Source of the DNA: Bacillus sp. CECT 9360
GTDB lineage: Bacteria > Bacillota > Bacilli > Bacillales > DSM-1321
Direction of reading: 5' to 3'
NCBI RefSeq assembly: GCF_918741275.1
Contig: NZ_CAKKNA010000002.1
Location: 62,001 to 126,000, forward strand
Length of the DNA: 64,000 nt
Under the pieces are notes generated by a model. That model saw only the letters and a list, made by a program, of their open reading frames with translations, was not told where the DNA came from and ran no database searches. Shown here piece after piece: positions 26,862 to 35,706 of the stretch. Numbering within the stretch: the first letter of the stretch is position 1; each line of letters opens with the position of its first letter. The translations under genes were made by a program, and so were the position numbers.

Positions 26862-27392
26862 TTGAAGAGAAAGACACTATATTTAATAAAACCTACTATA
26901 GAATTTAAACGAGAATATCTTTCCTTTTATCAAGAATGGAAAGAGAGCGGCGAGGTTATGGTACCCTGGGTAATTCGCGAAGACCCTTCGAATTTTCAAA
27001 CAATGATTAATCAGTTACAGGATTATAAAAAAGGAGAGAATCTGCCGGGAAACTGGATGCTTGAAAATTCTACTTATTGGTTAATAGATCATACTAAAAA
27101 GGTCATTGGGGTTGTGAATATTCGCCATCGGTTAACAGAGAGATTATTAAATACAGGCGGGCACGTCGGATACGGCATAAGACCATCAGAGAGATTGAAG
27201 GGTTATGCAACCGAAATATTGTCTTTATCTTTAGAAAAAGCAAGAGAATTGGGCATTGAAAAAGCTCTCGTAGTTTGCGATCAAGGGAATATTGGATCAG
27301 AAAAGACGATCATAAAAAACGGTGGGATACCGGATAAGGACTATATAGAGGAAAACGGGAACGTCTTGAAAAGGTACTGGATAGAGGTTTAG
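26862..27392 (+). CDS. GNAT family N-acetyltransferase
   Basis: 176 residues starting at TTG 26862, eight bases after GGGGAGGAG; no ATG is available nearby. The acetyl-CoA-binding region is HVGYGIRPSERLKGYATEIL and the C-terminal strand-helix LVVCDQGNIGSEKTIIKNGG is typical of GNATs that resemble predicted acetyltransferases of small molecules. Substrate unknown. It lies in a group of small, probably accessory genes. Confidence 0.85.
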   Translation: MKRKTLYLIKPTIEFKREYLSFYQEWKESGEVMVPWVIREDPSNFQTMINQLQDYKKGENLPGNWMLENSTYWLIDHTKKVIGVVNIRHRLTERLLNTGGHVGYGIRPSERLKGYATEILSLSLEKARELGIEKALVVCDQGNIGSEKTIIKNGGIPDKDYIEENGNVLKRYWIEV

Positions 27393-27518
27393 GAAATATA
27401 ACTGCAAAGACAAGTGGTTTTATTTATAGAAGCAATTTTTTTGGGCGGAGGAGGGTTACAGTAAAGAAATGGTTATGGTAAAATATAGGGGATAAATAGT
27501 AATGGGGAGTTGTTTAAT

Positions 27519-27821
27519 ATGGCTAGCACATTGGGAACAGTTGCTGCGGGAATAGCCATTATTATTTTTGGCTACCTTATTGGTTTTAGAAAAATGTTGT
27601 TTTTAATCATCGGCTATAGTGAAAGTAATTTCTACGGTAATAAAGATAAATATGCCAAGCGAGTTGGGTTGTTCGTAGTCGCATTTGGAAGTCTAATTAT
27701 CACAATGCCGTTCTCCGTTATGGTTTTCGGTGATATTGCAACGGAAGTATACAAATATCTCGTTATTACGATGGTCATAATCCTCGTTGTGGTTTCTAAT
27801 TATTGGAGATTCAGGTATTAG
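27519..27821 (+). CDS. DUF3784-like small membrane protein
   Basis: 100 residues with three predicted membrane helices (about 6-24, 48-66, 74-95). The loop FLIIGYSESNFYGNKDKYAKRVG after helix 1 resembles the DUF3784 family of Firmicutes membrane proteins of unknown function. ATG 27519 has GGGGAG upstream and is preferred to TTG 27510. Confidence 0.7.
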   Translation: MASTLGTVAAGIAIIIFGYLIGFRKMLFLIIGYSESNFYGNKDKYAKRVGLFVVAFGSLIITMPFSVMVFGDIATEVYKYLVITMVIILVVVSNYWRFRY

Positions 27822-27854
27822 ATATAATGACAGAGTGAATAACCCGTTGGTTAA

Positions 27855-27888
27855 CGATATTCAGTACGAGTATCGCTTTTTCTTTTTG
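27855..27888 (+). terminator. Terminator after DUF3784-like gene
   Basis: Stem ACGATATTC / GAGTATCGC with a short loop, followed by TTTTTCTTTTT. Confidence 0.65.
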
Positions 27889-27973
27889 CGCTAACTGCCG
27901 GGAAAAAATCCAATTCTTATCTTCCGGGAATGGAGCTGATTTATACACTGCAGAAAGGGGAGGATAAATATAT

Positions 27974-28582
27974 ATGGAAACTATGCTCGAGTCCACTACT
28001 CTAAAAGACTATTTGGAAGAAACATATGTTGTTAACTATTCTCATCCTTTAATTAAAGAAAAGGTTCATGAATTGTTTCATGATAGGCAATCAGACATTG
28101 AAAAAGCCAGAGTTGCATTTGAATTTGTGCGGGATGAGATATCTCATTCTTGGGATATACAAAGCAAGAGAGTTACTTGTACAGCTTCTGAGGTCCTTGA
28201 ATATCGGGAAGGGATTTGTTATGCAAAATCCAATTTATTCGCAGCGTTATTAAGGTCGGCAGGAATCCCGACAGGATTTTGCTATCAAAGGCTGATGATA
28301 TTTGATACACCGGAGAAGGGCTATAGTATCCATACTCTTAATGCATTTTTTCTTACATCATTAAATCGCTGGATCCGCATCGATGCCCGTGGAAATAAAC
28401 CAGGGGTTCAAGCAGAATTTTCTATAGATGAAGAAATATTGGCATTCAAAGTCCAAGAAAAGTTCGATGAAAAAGATTATCCAGTCATTTATACAAAACC
28501 AAACCCTCAAACGATTACTACACTAGAAACCCACACGGATGCATTACAGATGTATAAATATTTTTTGCCGGAGTACTTATAG
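27974..28582 (+). CDS. Transglutaminase-like cysteine peptidase
   Basis: 202 residues, cytosolic (no signal peptide). The transglutaminase-core triad is visible as C82 (EGICYAKSN), H120 (SIHTLNAFF) and D137 (RIDARGN). Bacterial proteins with this core are usually peptidases or amidases rather than crosslinking enzymes. GGGGAGG precedes the ATG. It stands about 50 bases before a GNAT gene, perhaps in one transcript; no substrate can be named. Confidence 0.85.
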   Translation: METMLESTTLKDYLEETYVVNYSHPLIKEKVHELFHDRQSDIEKARVAFEFVRDEISHSWDIQSKRVTCTASEVLEYREGICYAKSNLFAALLRSAGIPTGFCYQRLMIFDTPEKGYSIHTLNAFFLTSLNRWIRIDARGNKPGVQAEFSIDEEILAFKVQEKFDEKDYPVIYTKPNPQTITTLETHTDALQMYKYFLPEYL

Positions 28583-28629
28583 TTGCTTCACAGTACATAA
28601 CTAGAATCTTAGAAAGGATGGGGAAGTAA

Positions 28630-29115
28630 GTGGTGGAGCAATCATCATGGTCAAAAGATGGCTTTACGATAAGCACCAATAAAAGCAATCTGGATACGGA
28701 AGTCATTTATCGGTTTCTTAATGAGGAGTCTTATTGGGCAAAAGGCATTGCGAAGGAATTGGTAGTCTCATCGATTGAGAATTCAACAATTTGCTATGGA
28801 ATCTATGAAGGAAATCCTGCGAATGGCCGTACCAAGCAAGTCGGTTTTGCCCGTGTGGTATCCGATCTTGTCAGGTTTGCTCATCTGGCAGATGTATTTG
28901 TTATCCCGGAATATAGAGGCCGGGGTCTTAGTAAATGGCTGCTGAATGTCATCACCGAACACCCTAAATTAAAGGGAACAAACTTCTCGCTAACGACAGA
29001 AGACGCTCATTCATTATACGCGCAATATGATTTTGAACCGATAACTGACATTGAAAAAAGAATGGCCAGACCTTTGGATTGGGAGGCTGTTTACAAGGGG
29101 CACGGATTAAAGTAA
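28630..29115 (+). CDS. GNAT family N-acetyltransferase
   Basis: 161 residues. The acetyl-CoA loop is VIPEYRGRGLSKWLL (Q/R-x-x-G-x-G/A motif) and the C-terminal part SLTTEDAHSLYAQYDFEPI is the usual GNAT ending. It begins at GTG 28630 after AAAGGATGGGGA; no ATG suits. It follows the transglutaminase-like gene. Substrate unknown. Confidence 0.85.
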   Translation: MVEQSSWSKDGFTISTNKSNLDTEVIYRFLNEESYWAKGIAKELVVSSIENSTICYGIYEGNPANGRTKQVGFARVVSDLVRFAHLADVFVIPEYRGRGLSKWLLNVITEHPKLKGTNFSLTTEDAHSLYAQYDFEPITDIEKRMARPLDWEAVYKGHGLK

Positions 29116-29164
29116 GCGATTCATCTATTTGGATCGAAAATAATCATAAAAAGGAGGCTAAGAT

Positions 29165-29530
29165 ATGGATCATCGAGAAGCCTTACACCAATACATAGAA
29201 GCAACGAATACTCATGAATTTAGTAACGTAGAAAAAATATTGCATCATCAAGCTCTATTTTGGTTCACGAATCAAACATATTCATCAAAAAATGAAATCC
29301 AGCGGTACTTTGAAAAAGCGTGGGACATGATTAAAGAAGAAGTTTATCGTGCGAACGATGTGGAGTGGTTAACCGTCGACAAAAATTCGGCAACTTGCAT
29401 ATATACATATCATTATGAAGGGTATCATAACGGCGAATTTATTTCGGGCGGCGGCCGGGCCACTAATGTGTTCTGCAAGAACGAAGAAGGAGAATGGAAA
29501 TTGATCCATGAGCATTTAAGTAGTATTTGA
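29165..29530 (+). CDS. NTF2-like (SnoaL/DUF4440 type) protein
   Basis: 121 residues with the cone-shaped NTF2-like pattern: helical N-terminus (ALHQYIEATNTHEFSNVEKIL), then FWFTNQTYSSKNEI and a C-terminal strand WKLIHEHLSSI typical of the DUF4440/SnoaL-like group. Many members are small enzymes or ligand binders, but nothing here defines a substrate. AAAGGAGG lies before the ATG. The 700-bp repeat array begins just downstream. Confidence 0.8.
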   Translation: MDHREALHQYIEATNTHEFSNVEKILHHQALFWFTNQTYSSKNEIQRYFEKAWDMIKEEVYRANDVEWLTVDKNSATCIYTYHYEGYHNGEFISGGGRATNVFCKNEEGEWKLIHEHLSSI

Positions 29531-29544
29531 AATGAATTTCCGGT

Positions 29545-30251
29545 TTCGGCAATTAAACTAATCAAATCGGCAACAAAATTGAAATGTGGGCAACGAAATC
29601 TGGATCTGGCAACAAAACGAAAATTCCGGCAACAAAATTCGGGATACTGGCAACAAAACTAGACAAACTGGCAACAAAACTGAAATGTTGGCATCGAAAT
29701 CTGGGCTTGGCAACAAAACGAAAATTCCGGCAACAAAAGTTCGGATTCCGGCAACAAAACTAGTCAGTCTGGCAACAAAATTGAAATGTGGGCAACGAAA
29801 TCTGGACCTGGCAACAAAATTGAAATGTTGGCAACGAAATCTGGACCTGGCAACAAAACGAAAATTCCGGCAACAAAAGTCGCGATACTGGCAACAAAAC
29901 TAGACAAACTGGCAACAAAATTGAAATGTGGGCAACGAAATCTGGGCTTGGCAACAAAACGAAAATTTCGGCAACAAAAGTCCGGATTCTGGCAACAAAA
30001 CTAGTCAGTCTGGCAACAAAATTGAAATGTTGGCAACGAAATCTGGTCTTGGCAACAAAACGAAAATTCCGGCAACAAAAGTCGGGATACCGACAACAAA
30101 ACCAGAGAAACTGGCAACAAAATTGAAATGTTGGCAACGAAATCCAGACCTGGCAACAAAACGAAAATTCTGGCAACAAGGCAACAAAACTAAAATTCCG
30201 GCAACAAAAGTCGGGATTCCGGCAACAAAACTGAAATTTTGCAACGAAAAC
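29545..30251. repeat. Tandem array B: about 35 units of 19-21 bp in a 101-bp higher-order repeat
   Basis: Units begin (C/T)NGGCAACAAAA or GGCAACGAAA and differ in the second half. Five unit types recur in order (…TTGAAATG, …TCTGGAC, …CGAAAATT, …GTCGGGAT, …CTAGACAAA), giving a super-repeat of about 101 bp present six to seven times. The length is not a multiple of three and all apparent ORFs in it are repeat artefacts. No cas genes are near. Confidence 0.92.
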
Positions 30252-30307
30252 AAGAACTTAAGCAGTATTTGAGCATGCTGTTATTGAACCGTGAAAGAAG
30301 GAATACT

Positions 30308-31582
30308 ATGAAGTTTAGAGATTTCCATAAAAATATTAAAATACGAATCATTGAGACATTTATAAGTAGATTTATTAGCGGCATGATTTTTCCTTTTATG
30401 ACGATTTATTTGGTGAACCATTTCGGTGCGAAAACAGCGGGGTTATTGCTGCTGATTAATGTCGCAGCAGGTATAGCCGTATCCTTTATCGGCGGGTATT
30501 TTTCAGATCAATTTGGCAGAAAGAAAATCATGCTTTGGGCGGAAATCCTGAGACTGGTTGCATTCTTTATGATGATGGTTAGTAATTCACCATGGTTTGA
30601 GTCCGCGCTGCTTACTTTTCTAATGATGACGATCAACAGCATCTGCTGGGGGCTTGCCGGTCCGGCTAACCAGGCGATGTTGATTGATGTAAGCACGCCT
30701 GAACAGCGCAAGCTTATTTATTCGATTACATATTGGGCCAATAACCTTTCTATTGCCATTGGCGGGATATTAGGAGCCGTCTTATTTAAAGACTATTTAT
30801 TTGAGTTGCTTATCGCTTTGACATTTGTCGCTGCCATTGTGGTCATCCTTGTCGCCTTCTTCATTGATGAGAGCTATGTTCCGGCATCATCCGTTAGAAA
30901 TGCGAAACAACATGTTTTTCAATTGTTCCGCAGCTATAAGCTGGTGTTAAAGGATCGGTTGTTTGTATGGTTCGTTTTCGCCGGTGTCTTAGAGCTATCC
31001 ATGGAGATGCAATTAACGAACTATGTTGGAATCAGATTAACTGATGAAATGCCTACACAACGATTTCTATCCTGGGAAATAGATGGCCTCACGATGATGG
31101 GCTTTCTTCGAAGTGAAAATACGATTCTTGTTGTCCTGCTTGCGTTGTTTGCAAGCAAATTAACAGACTATATGAAAGATAGAACCGTATTAATTGCCAG
31201 CTGCGCGTTATTTTCTATAGGATACGGAGTTCTGGCTTATTCAAATAATATATGGGTGCTTTTTGCGTTCATGATATTGTTGACAGTAGGCGAAGTGTTT
31301 CGGGTGCCTGTTGAACAATCGTATATGGCTTCGATTCCGCCGGATCATGCCCGAAGCTCGTATATGGCTGTACACGGGCTGGAATATAACCTTTCGATGG
31401 TAATCGCTTCGTTAACCGTTACTTTGGGTTCGTTTTTATCATCTCTAATCATGGCGATTCTAATTACCGCTATAGGGCTAGCTGGTACTTTGATTTATGC
31501 CGCCATAATTCCTGGATTGGATATGAGAAGGAGTAAAGATGGTGAAATCCAACAAGCAAATAATTTAAATGCGGCCAAGTAG
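30308..31582 (+). CDS. MFS drug-type exporter
   Basis: 424 residues, about 12 membrane helices. The MFS loop 2-3 signature is GGYFSDQFGRKKIMLWAE, and the half-repeat appears at ASKLTDYMKDRT. DHA1-type multidrug exporters have this size and signature; the substrate is unknown. ATG 30308 has GAAGGA upstream; the frame extends back into the repeat array, but that part is rejected. The promoter would have to lie in or upstream of the array. Confidence 0.88.
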   Translation: MKFRDFHKNIKIRIIETFISRFISGMIFPFMTIYLVNHFGAKTAGLLLLINVAAGIAVSFIGGYFSDQFGRKKIMLWAEILRLVAFFMMMVSNSPWFESALLTFLMMTINSICWGLAGPANQAMLIDVSTPEQRKLIYSITYWANNLSIAIGGILGAVLFKDYLFELLIALTFVAAIVVILVAFFIDESYVPASSVRNAKQHVFQLFRSYKLVLKDRLFVWFVFAGVLELSMEMQLTNYVGIRLTDEMPTQRFLSWEIDGLTMMGFLRSENTILVVLLALFASKLTDYMKDRTVLIASCALFSIGYGVLAYSNNIWVLFAFMILLTVGEVFRVPVEQSYMASIPPDHARSSYMAVHGLEYNLSMVIASLTVTLGSFLSSLIMAILITAIGLAGTLIYAAIIPGLDMRRSKDGEIQQANNLNAAK

Positions 31583-31647
31583 AGGGAGTACAAAAAGCTA
31601 AGATACAAAACATACACTATTAAGGAAAACAATGTCATGTACATAAT

Positions 31648-32112
31648 ATGAGGTTTGGAGAGATGGATTTGGAAACAAAATATATTAAAATAAATGCGCT
31701 TTTACTATTTGCCATCATACCGCTTTCTATTGTGGGATATCTATTTGCAATATCTTATGAATCTTTGTTTTATATATATGAATGGCTCCTTGCTTTATTG
31801 ATTATCAGTTCAATTACTTGGGCTGTTGTTAGTATTGTTAAAATTAAAACGCCATTAAGATGGATTTCCAGTTCAATTTTGGCTTTTCTTGTTCAATTTT
31901 CCGTACTTTGTTTGTTTTTAGGCCCTTTTACTGTAAACCGTTTTTTCTACGTTTTTTACGTCATAACATTCTTAGAAGTTATCCTATTGATTATAACTCT
32001 TAAGAAAGTGAAGACATTCAGGTATCTGCCGATTCTCTTTCTAATCATTTCTGCAATCCTGACGCTTTATATGATATTTTTGAATAGTTTGTGGGGAAGC
32101 AATTTGAGTTAG
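31648..32112 (+). CDS. Small membrane protein of unknown function
   Basis: Up to 154 residues, almost entirely hydrophobic, with four to five helices (about 15-37, 42-64, 74-96, 100-118, 123-145). I recognise no family. The start is uncertain: ATG 31648 has no ribosome binding site, ATG 31663 is only two bases from GGAGAG, and TTG 31669 is at a good distance (METKYIKIN). It follows the MFS gene after 65 bases. Confidence 0.6.
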   Translation: MRFGEMDLETKYIKINALLLFAIIPLSIVGYLFAISYESLFYIYEWLLALLIISSITWAVVSIVKIKTPLRWISSSILAFLVQFSVLCLFLGPFTVNRFFYVFYVITFLEVILLIITLKKVKTFRYLPILFLIISAILTLYMIFLNSLWGSNLS

Positions 32113-32118
32113 ACGAAA

Positions 32119-32150
32119 GACCTTAGTATTTTTACGAAGGTCCTTCTCTT
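32119..32150. terminator. Weak convergent terminator hairpin
   Basis: GACCTT-N12-AAGGTC followed by CTTCTCTTT, between convergent genes. Confidence 0.45.
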
Positions 32151-32180
32151 TAGATATCTCTATATATAAAGAAGTCATAC

Positions 32181-33077
32181 TTAAAAACAAAACCGATTCG
32201 TCCAGTATTCCTGCGGGTCTATCATTTGGTCTATCTTTCCTGATTCTTTCATCCAGTTTTGCAGGCGGTCATAATATTCAGCTGTCATCGAAAAATCAAA
32301 GGTGAAACAGGGAATGGTGGCGGCGGTAGTTTCTGCTGTTAATGGATCATTCCTGTCAGCATTGGTAAAATCGATATAAATATTTTTCGTTTCTTCTGGA
32401 TTCTCATACATAAAATCGATAGATCTTCGAATCACTTTTATAAACTTTTCGATAGCATTTTGGCGACGGTTAAGTATTTCGGGGGAAGTAATAAAAATTA
32501 ATTGGCAAAAATCCGGCACTCCCCAATTTCTAAGCGAAAAAAATCCTGCATCCAGCCCTTTATGTTTAGCCTCAATCATTTCGAAATTCCTGAAAATCAG
32601 TGTTGCGGCATCCGCTTTGTCTTTTTTTAGAGCATCGGTATGATAGAAACCGTTATTAATAGGCTGAAAGTCTTCTAAACGGCATGTGCCTCCATCTGCT
32701 TCGACCATTGTCTTGACAATCGAGAGCCCTCCTAGGCCAGGGGCACCCGGATATTGAATCCTCTTACCTATCAGATCAATTGGGCGGTTGATGCCTTTTC
32801 CCTTCATGTACATGACTCCGCCATTCGTATGTAAAAATCGGCTGAAGCCGACGATGGAATGATCATTTGCCCTATCCTCTACTAGATGGATTGGTTCGGT
32901 GATCGCGATATCCATATTGCCGGCCTTGATCTCATCGATAGCATCAAAATGCTCTTTTGGTTCAATCATGTTGATTTCCAAGCCTTCTTCCATAAACCAT
33001 CCTTTAGTAACCCCGATCATCATCGGAATATGGTCAGGATTCATAAACCACTCAAGTCCAACTGAAATTTTCTCCAT
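32181..33077 (-). CDS. Cytosolic NMT1/THI5-like protein under TPP riboswitch
   Basis: 298 residues of the NMT1/THI5-like periplasmic-binding fold (EKISVGLEWFMNPDHIPMM, then GVTKGWFMEEGLEINMIEP). A perfect TTAGGAGG precedes ATG 33077, which leaves no signal peptide or lipobox, so the protein stays in the cytoplasm. A TPP riboswitch precedes it and no ABC permease or ATPase is adjacent. In yeast Thi5, the HMP-phosphate synthase, PLP binds K62 and H66 donates pyrimidine atoms. Here the aligned pair is T60 and H64, and the CCCFC motif reduces to one Cys (DFCQL). It could be a pyrimidine-precursor binder or a Thi5-related enzyme; I cannot tell which. Confidence 0.83.
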   Translation of the reverse strand: MEKISVGLEWFMNPDHIPMMIGVTKGWFMEEGLEINMIEPKEHFDAIDEIKAGNMDIAITEPIHLVEDRANDHSIVGFSRFLHTNGGVMYMKGKGINRPIDLIGKRIQYPGAPGLGGLSIVKTMVEADGGTCRLEDFQPINNGFYHTDALKKDKADAATLIFRNFEMIEAKHKGLDAGFFSLRNWGVPDFCQLIFITSPEILNRRQNAIEKFIKVIRRSIDFMYENPEETKNIYIDFTNADRNDPLTAETTAATIPCFTFDFSMTAEYYDRLQNWMKESGKIDQMIDPQEYWTNRFCF

Positions 33078-33180
33078 AAAGCTTCCTCCTAATTGTATGA
33101 TAAAAATAAAAAATGCAGATCCCCTCATAGGAGAGGGATCTGCATTTATGACAACATAAGAAAATTGCCTAAAGTAGTCC

Positions 33181-33271
33181 TGTTCACTTTCCTACGCTGG
33201 TATTAACCAAATCAGGTTCAAGGGTTGAAGAATGATTTCTTCTCTCAGCTCTACAAAAGCACCCCTAGTGA
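33181..33271 (-). promoter_or_regulatory. TPP riboswitch (THI element)
   Basis: On the minus strand it reads GGGGTGC ... GCTGAGAG ... ACCCTTGAACCTGAT ... GGTTAATACCAGCGTAGG, the conserved TPP-binding core, about 100 bases before the Thi5-like gene. Confidence 0.95.
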
Positions 33272-33368
33272 ATGAAACATAATTTTTATACTGTTTTGAA
33301 TAGAATAACATTCAATATATCCAACACGCAATTATTAATAAGAACCGGGCTACTTCTACCCGATTTTA

Positions 33369-34469
33369 TTACGCTTTTATACTTAAAATTAGTGATAAAT
33401 AACTTGAACACACAAATAGAACACTCATTAAGAATGAAAATATCGCAGGCGACTTCTTAATAAAAGAAAACACAGTTAAAGCTAAGAATAGCAGAGCTAA
33501 TATAAGCAACGTGATACTCGTTACATTCAAAGCAACGTAGACGGACATGCCGGGTTGGAATATCCCTTGATATAACAGAGTAAATAGCTTCGAAGGTCCC
33601 TCGCTTTGTAGCGTGGACAATAGGTTGTGGGGCGGTGATTCCTGACCTAAAGCAGCCGTAGCTGAAAAGATGAGTAAAATCACGATGCTTTCTGCTTTCG
33701 TCCAAGGCTTTGGATTAAATTCTATATCCTTCATTAGCTTCTTTCTCATGAGCAGGCTGTTGATCACGGCATAGACCAGCAACGGGATGATTAATAAATG
33801 CTTTATCAATAGAGATTGTCCATATGACAGTACCCATGCATTCGTATAGTCTTTCAAATCCACTACAAATGTCATTAAAACCAGTCCGGTTACAATGGTA
33901 GTCACAAAACAAACGAAAGCTACCGGTGTAAACCATTTCAGAAAATTCAACCAGTTAGCATGTTTTTTTGAGAACCAACTCACCACAAGTAAAATACCAA
34001 CCCAAAAAGTCACAGCGATAAAATGAAAGGTGTGTGCAAAAAATCCGGGCCATTGAACCAAAGAACTGGCATGACCCGACCAAGCTAATGAAAAGATTAA
34101 ACACAAGACAAAGGCGATACCGATATACGAATACAAAGGTTTTTTTCTGTAGTCAAACCATACAACAAATATAAACAAAAGATTTGAAAGAATATAAGTA
34201 AAAATCCAACCCTTTCCTACTTCAAAGGTAAACAGCACAGACTGAAGGGTTTGAGATAGTCCAATGTCCTGATATAAGTGCAAAACCAACTGCAGCACCG
34301 GAATAAATGAGAAGAAAGCTATTCCGGCAACGGCTAACATGATTGCTCCCTTAGGCACATGAATAGCCGGACGATAGGAGTCCGGGACAATATATAAGAG
34401 AAAACTCCCTACAATAAATGAGAAGCATAGATATAATAATATTTCACTGATAATTCCAATGAATAACAT
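33369..34469 (-). CDS. copD: CopD-family copper resistance membrane protein
   Basis: 366 residues with eight to nine membrane helices. The central WPGFFAHTFHFIAVTFWVG and the later TGLVL ... YGQSLLIKHLLI are characteristic of the CopD domain, including His residues able to bind copper. Fused CopC-CopD proteins such as B. subtilis YcnJ import copper; here the two parts are separate genes. The upstream copC stops three bases before this ATG. It lies at the edge of a cluster of copper, zinc and cadmium genes. Confidence 0.88.
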   Translation of the reverse strand: MLFIGIISEILLYLCFSFIVGSFLLYIVPDSYRPAIHVPKGAIMLAVAGIAFFSFIPVLQLVLHLYQDIGLSQTLQSVLFTFEVGKGWIFTYILSNLLFIFVVWFDYRKKPLYSYIGIAFVLCLIFSLAWSGHASSLVQWPGFFAHTFHFIAVTFWVGILLVVSWFSKKHANWLNFLKWFTPVAFVCFVTTIVTGLVLMTFVVDLKDYTNAWVLSYGQSLLIKHLLIIPLLVYAVINSLLMRKKLMKDIEFNPKPWTKAESIVILLIFSATAALGQESPPHNLLSTLQSEGPSKLFTLLYQGIFQPGMSVYVALNVTSITLLILALLFLALTVFSFIKKSPAIFSFLMSVLFVCSSYLSLILSIKA

Positions 34470-34472
34470 GAG

Positions 34473-35030
34473 TTATTTACTCCTTCTCATGATCCACAGG
34501 AAACTCGCAACAAATAAAGCAATCAATAAGCCGATGGCGGTAGGAATCACATAGGAAGGCAGTTGGTTTTGGTCACTTGCCTCTTCCGAATTACTTGTTT
34601 CTGGTTCCTTGGTTGTTTCATTTTCTGCCGCTTGCTCAGTTTCTTTTGATTCATCAGCAGGGGTTTCTGCGGTTGGAGCATCTACTTGAAAAGAAAACTC
34701 TCCTTCGATCGGGTGACCATCCGCGCCAATAATCTTCCAATTGACCTGATAACGACCATTATCTAATGGACTTGATAACGTCCCAACCATCTGATTTTCG
34801 TTTAAAGAGATTTCTTCAATCGGTATAGGTTCACCGTTTGAATTTTCCAGTTCAAATATACTGCTAAGTTCTATTTTTGTTTCGAATGTTAAAGTAATGG
34901 TCTTTAATTCTTCTGTAACGACTTCTTCATTCTTGGGTGAAGAATCCTTTAACCCTGTATGGGCCAGTGCATGGCTGTTAACAAACGCAATAAAAAAGAT
35001 AAAAGTAAATAAAATTGATTTTTTAATCAT
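34473..35030 (-). CDS. copC: CopC-domain copper-binding protein with C-terminal membrane anchor
   Basis: 185 residues: signal peptide 1-23 (ALA|H), CopC domain 24-118, a Thr/Glu-rich linker (about 120-155) and a C-terminal membrane helix (158-180). Cleavage would leave H24 as the mature N-terminus. With D and H in the GADGHPIEGEF motif, this is the Cu(II) site known in CopC/YcnJ proteins. The anchor keeps it on the outer membrane face next to CopD. AGGAGGCC is upstream of the ATG. Confidence 0.9.
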   Translation of the reverse strand: MIKKSILFTFIFFIAFVNSHALAHTGLKDSSPKNEEVVTEELKTITLTFETKIELSSIFELENSNGEPIPIEEISLNENQMVGTLSSPLDNGRYQVNWKIIGADGHPIEGEFSFQVDAPTAETPADESKETEQAAENETTKEPETSNSEEASDQNQLPSYVIPTAIGLLIALFVASFLWIMRRSK

Positions 35031-35072
35031 AGAGGCCTCCTAAACGTAGTAACAGTTTTAATTCTAGCAAAG

Positions 35073-35101
35073 TTAGCAATATGATTTAAAGGAGTTGCTA
35101 A
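35073..35101. promoter_or_regulatory. Possible operator upstream of copC
   Basis: Inverted repeat TTAGCAA (35073-35079) and TTGCTAA (35095-35101), with another TAGCAA just before. The regulator is unknown. Confidence 0.3.
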
Positions 35102-35272
35102 AGTTATTGGTGACAATATTTCGAACAAACCTATTTTTACAGTTTATCTTCTTTGTTTATGTATAATACAAAATTATTGTTCTAGTAAGTTCTAAACAAA
35201 GGAAGATAACCTACAAAGTTTTTAGTTTTAGATCATCTCCTGTTAATTTTCCATGAACATTCTTATAATCAT

Positions 35273-35322
35273 TTGAATAAAAAAGAAAAAGGGTTATAAT
35301 ATATTCAAGTGAATGTTTGAAT
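35273..35322 (+). promoter_or_regulatory. cadC: cad promoter and CadC operator
   Basis: TTGAAT (35273) - 16 bases - TATAAT (35295), directly followed by the inverted repeat ATTCAA-N8-TTGAAT (35303-35322). This resembles the CadC operator, placed over the transcription start so that CadC would block initiation until Cd/Zn/Pb binds. Confidence 0.7.
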
Positions 35323-35337
35323 GAGGGAGTGTTAATT

Positions 35338-35706
35338 ATGAGTAAAAAAGACACTTGTGAGATTTACTGTTATAACGAAGAAAAAGTAAACCGGATACAA
35401 GGACAGTTGCAAAAGGAAAATATATCTAGTGTTGCCCAATTATTTAAAGCATTTGCCGATGAAAATCGTGCGAAAATCGCTTATTCCTTATGTCAGGATG
35501 GGGAATTATGCGTTTGTGACATTGCCAATATTATCGGCTCTACTGTCGCAACCGCGTCCCATCATCTTCGAACGCTTTATAAACAAGGAATTGTAAAATA
35601 CAGAAAAGAAGGCAAACTAGCGTTTTATTCCTTAGAAGATGAGCATATCAAGCAGTTAATTCTGATTGCTTTAGCCCATAATCAGGAGGTGGAAGTAAAT
35701 GTCTGA
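35338..35706 (+). CDS. cadC: Cadmium-sensing ArsR-family repressor CadC
   Basis: 122 residues. The metal ligands of staphylococcal CadC are conserved at identical numbers: C7, C11, C58 and C60 (DTCEIYC and ELCVCD). The helix-turn-helix is STVATASHHLRTLYKQGI. It should repress the cad genes and release on Cd(II), Pb(II) or Zn(II). ATG 35338 has GAGGGAG upstream. It overlaps cadA by eight bases, so the two are one operon. Confidence 0.93.
   Translation: MSKKDTCEIYCYNEEKVNRIQGQLQKENISSVAQLFKAFADENRAKIAYSLCQDGELCVCDIANIIGSTVATASHHLRTLYKQGIVKYRKEGKLAFYSLEDEHIKQLILIALAHNQEVEVNV

Noticed and set aside
29545-30272. CRISPR array and several long ORFs on both strands in the GGCAACAAAA array
   Set aside because: Units are contiguous 19-21 bp without unique spacers of constant length, no cas genes are nearby, and the ORFs arise only because the units avoid stop codons in several frames.
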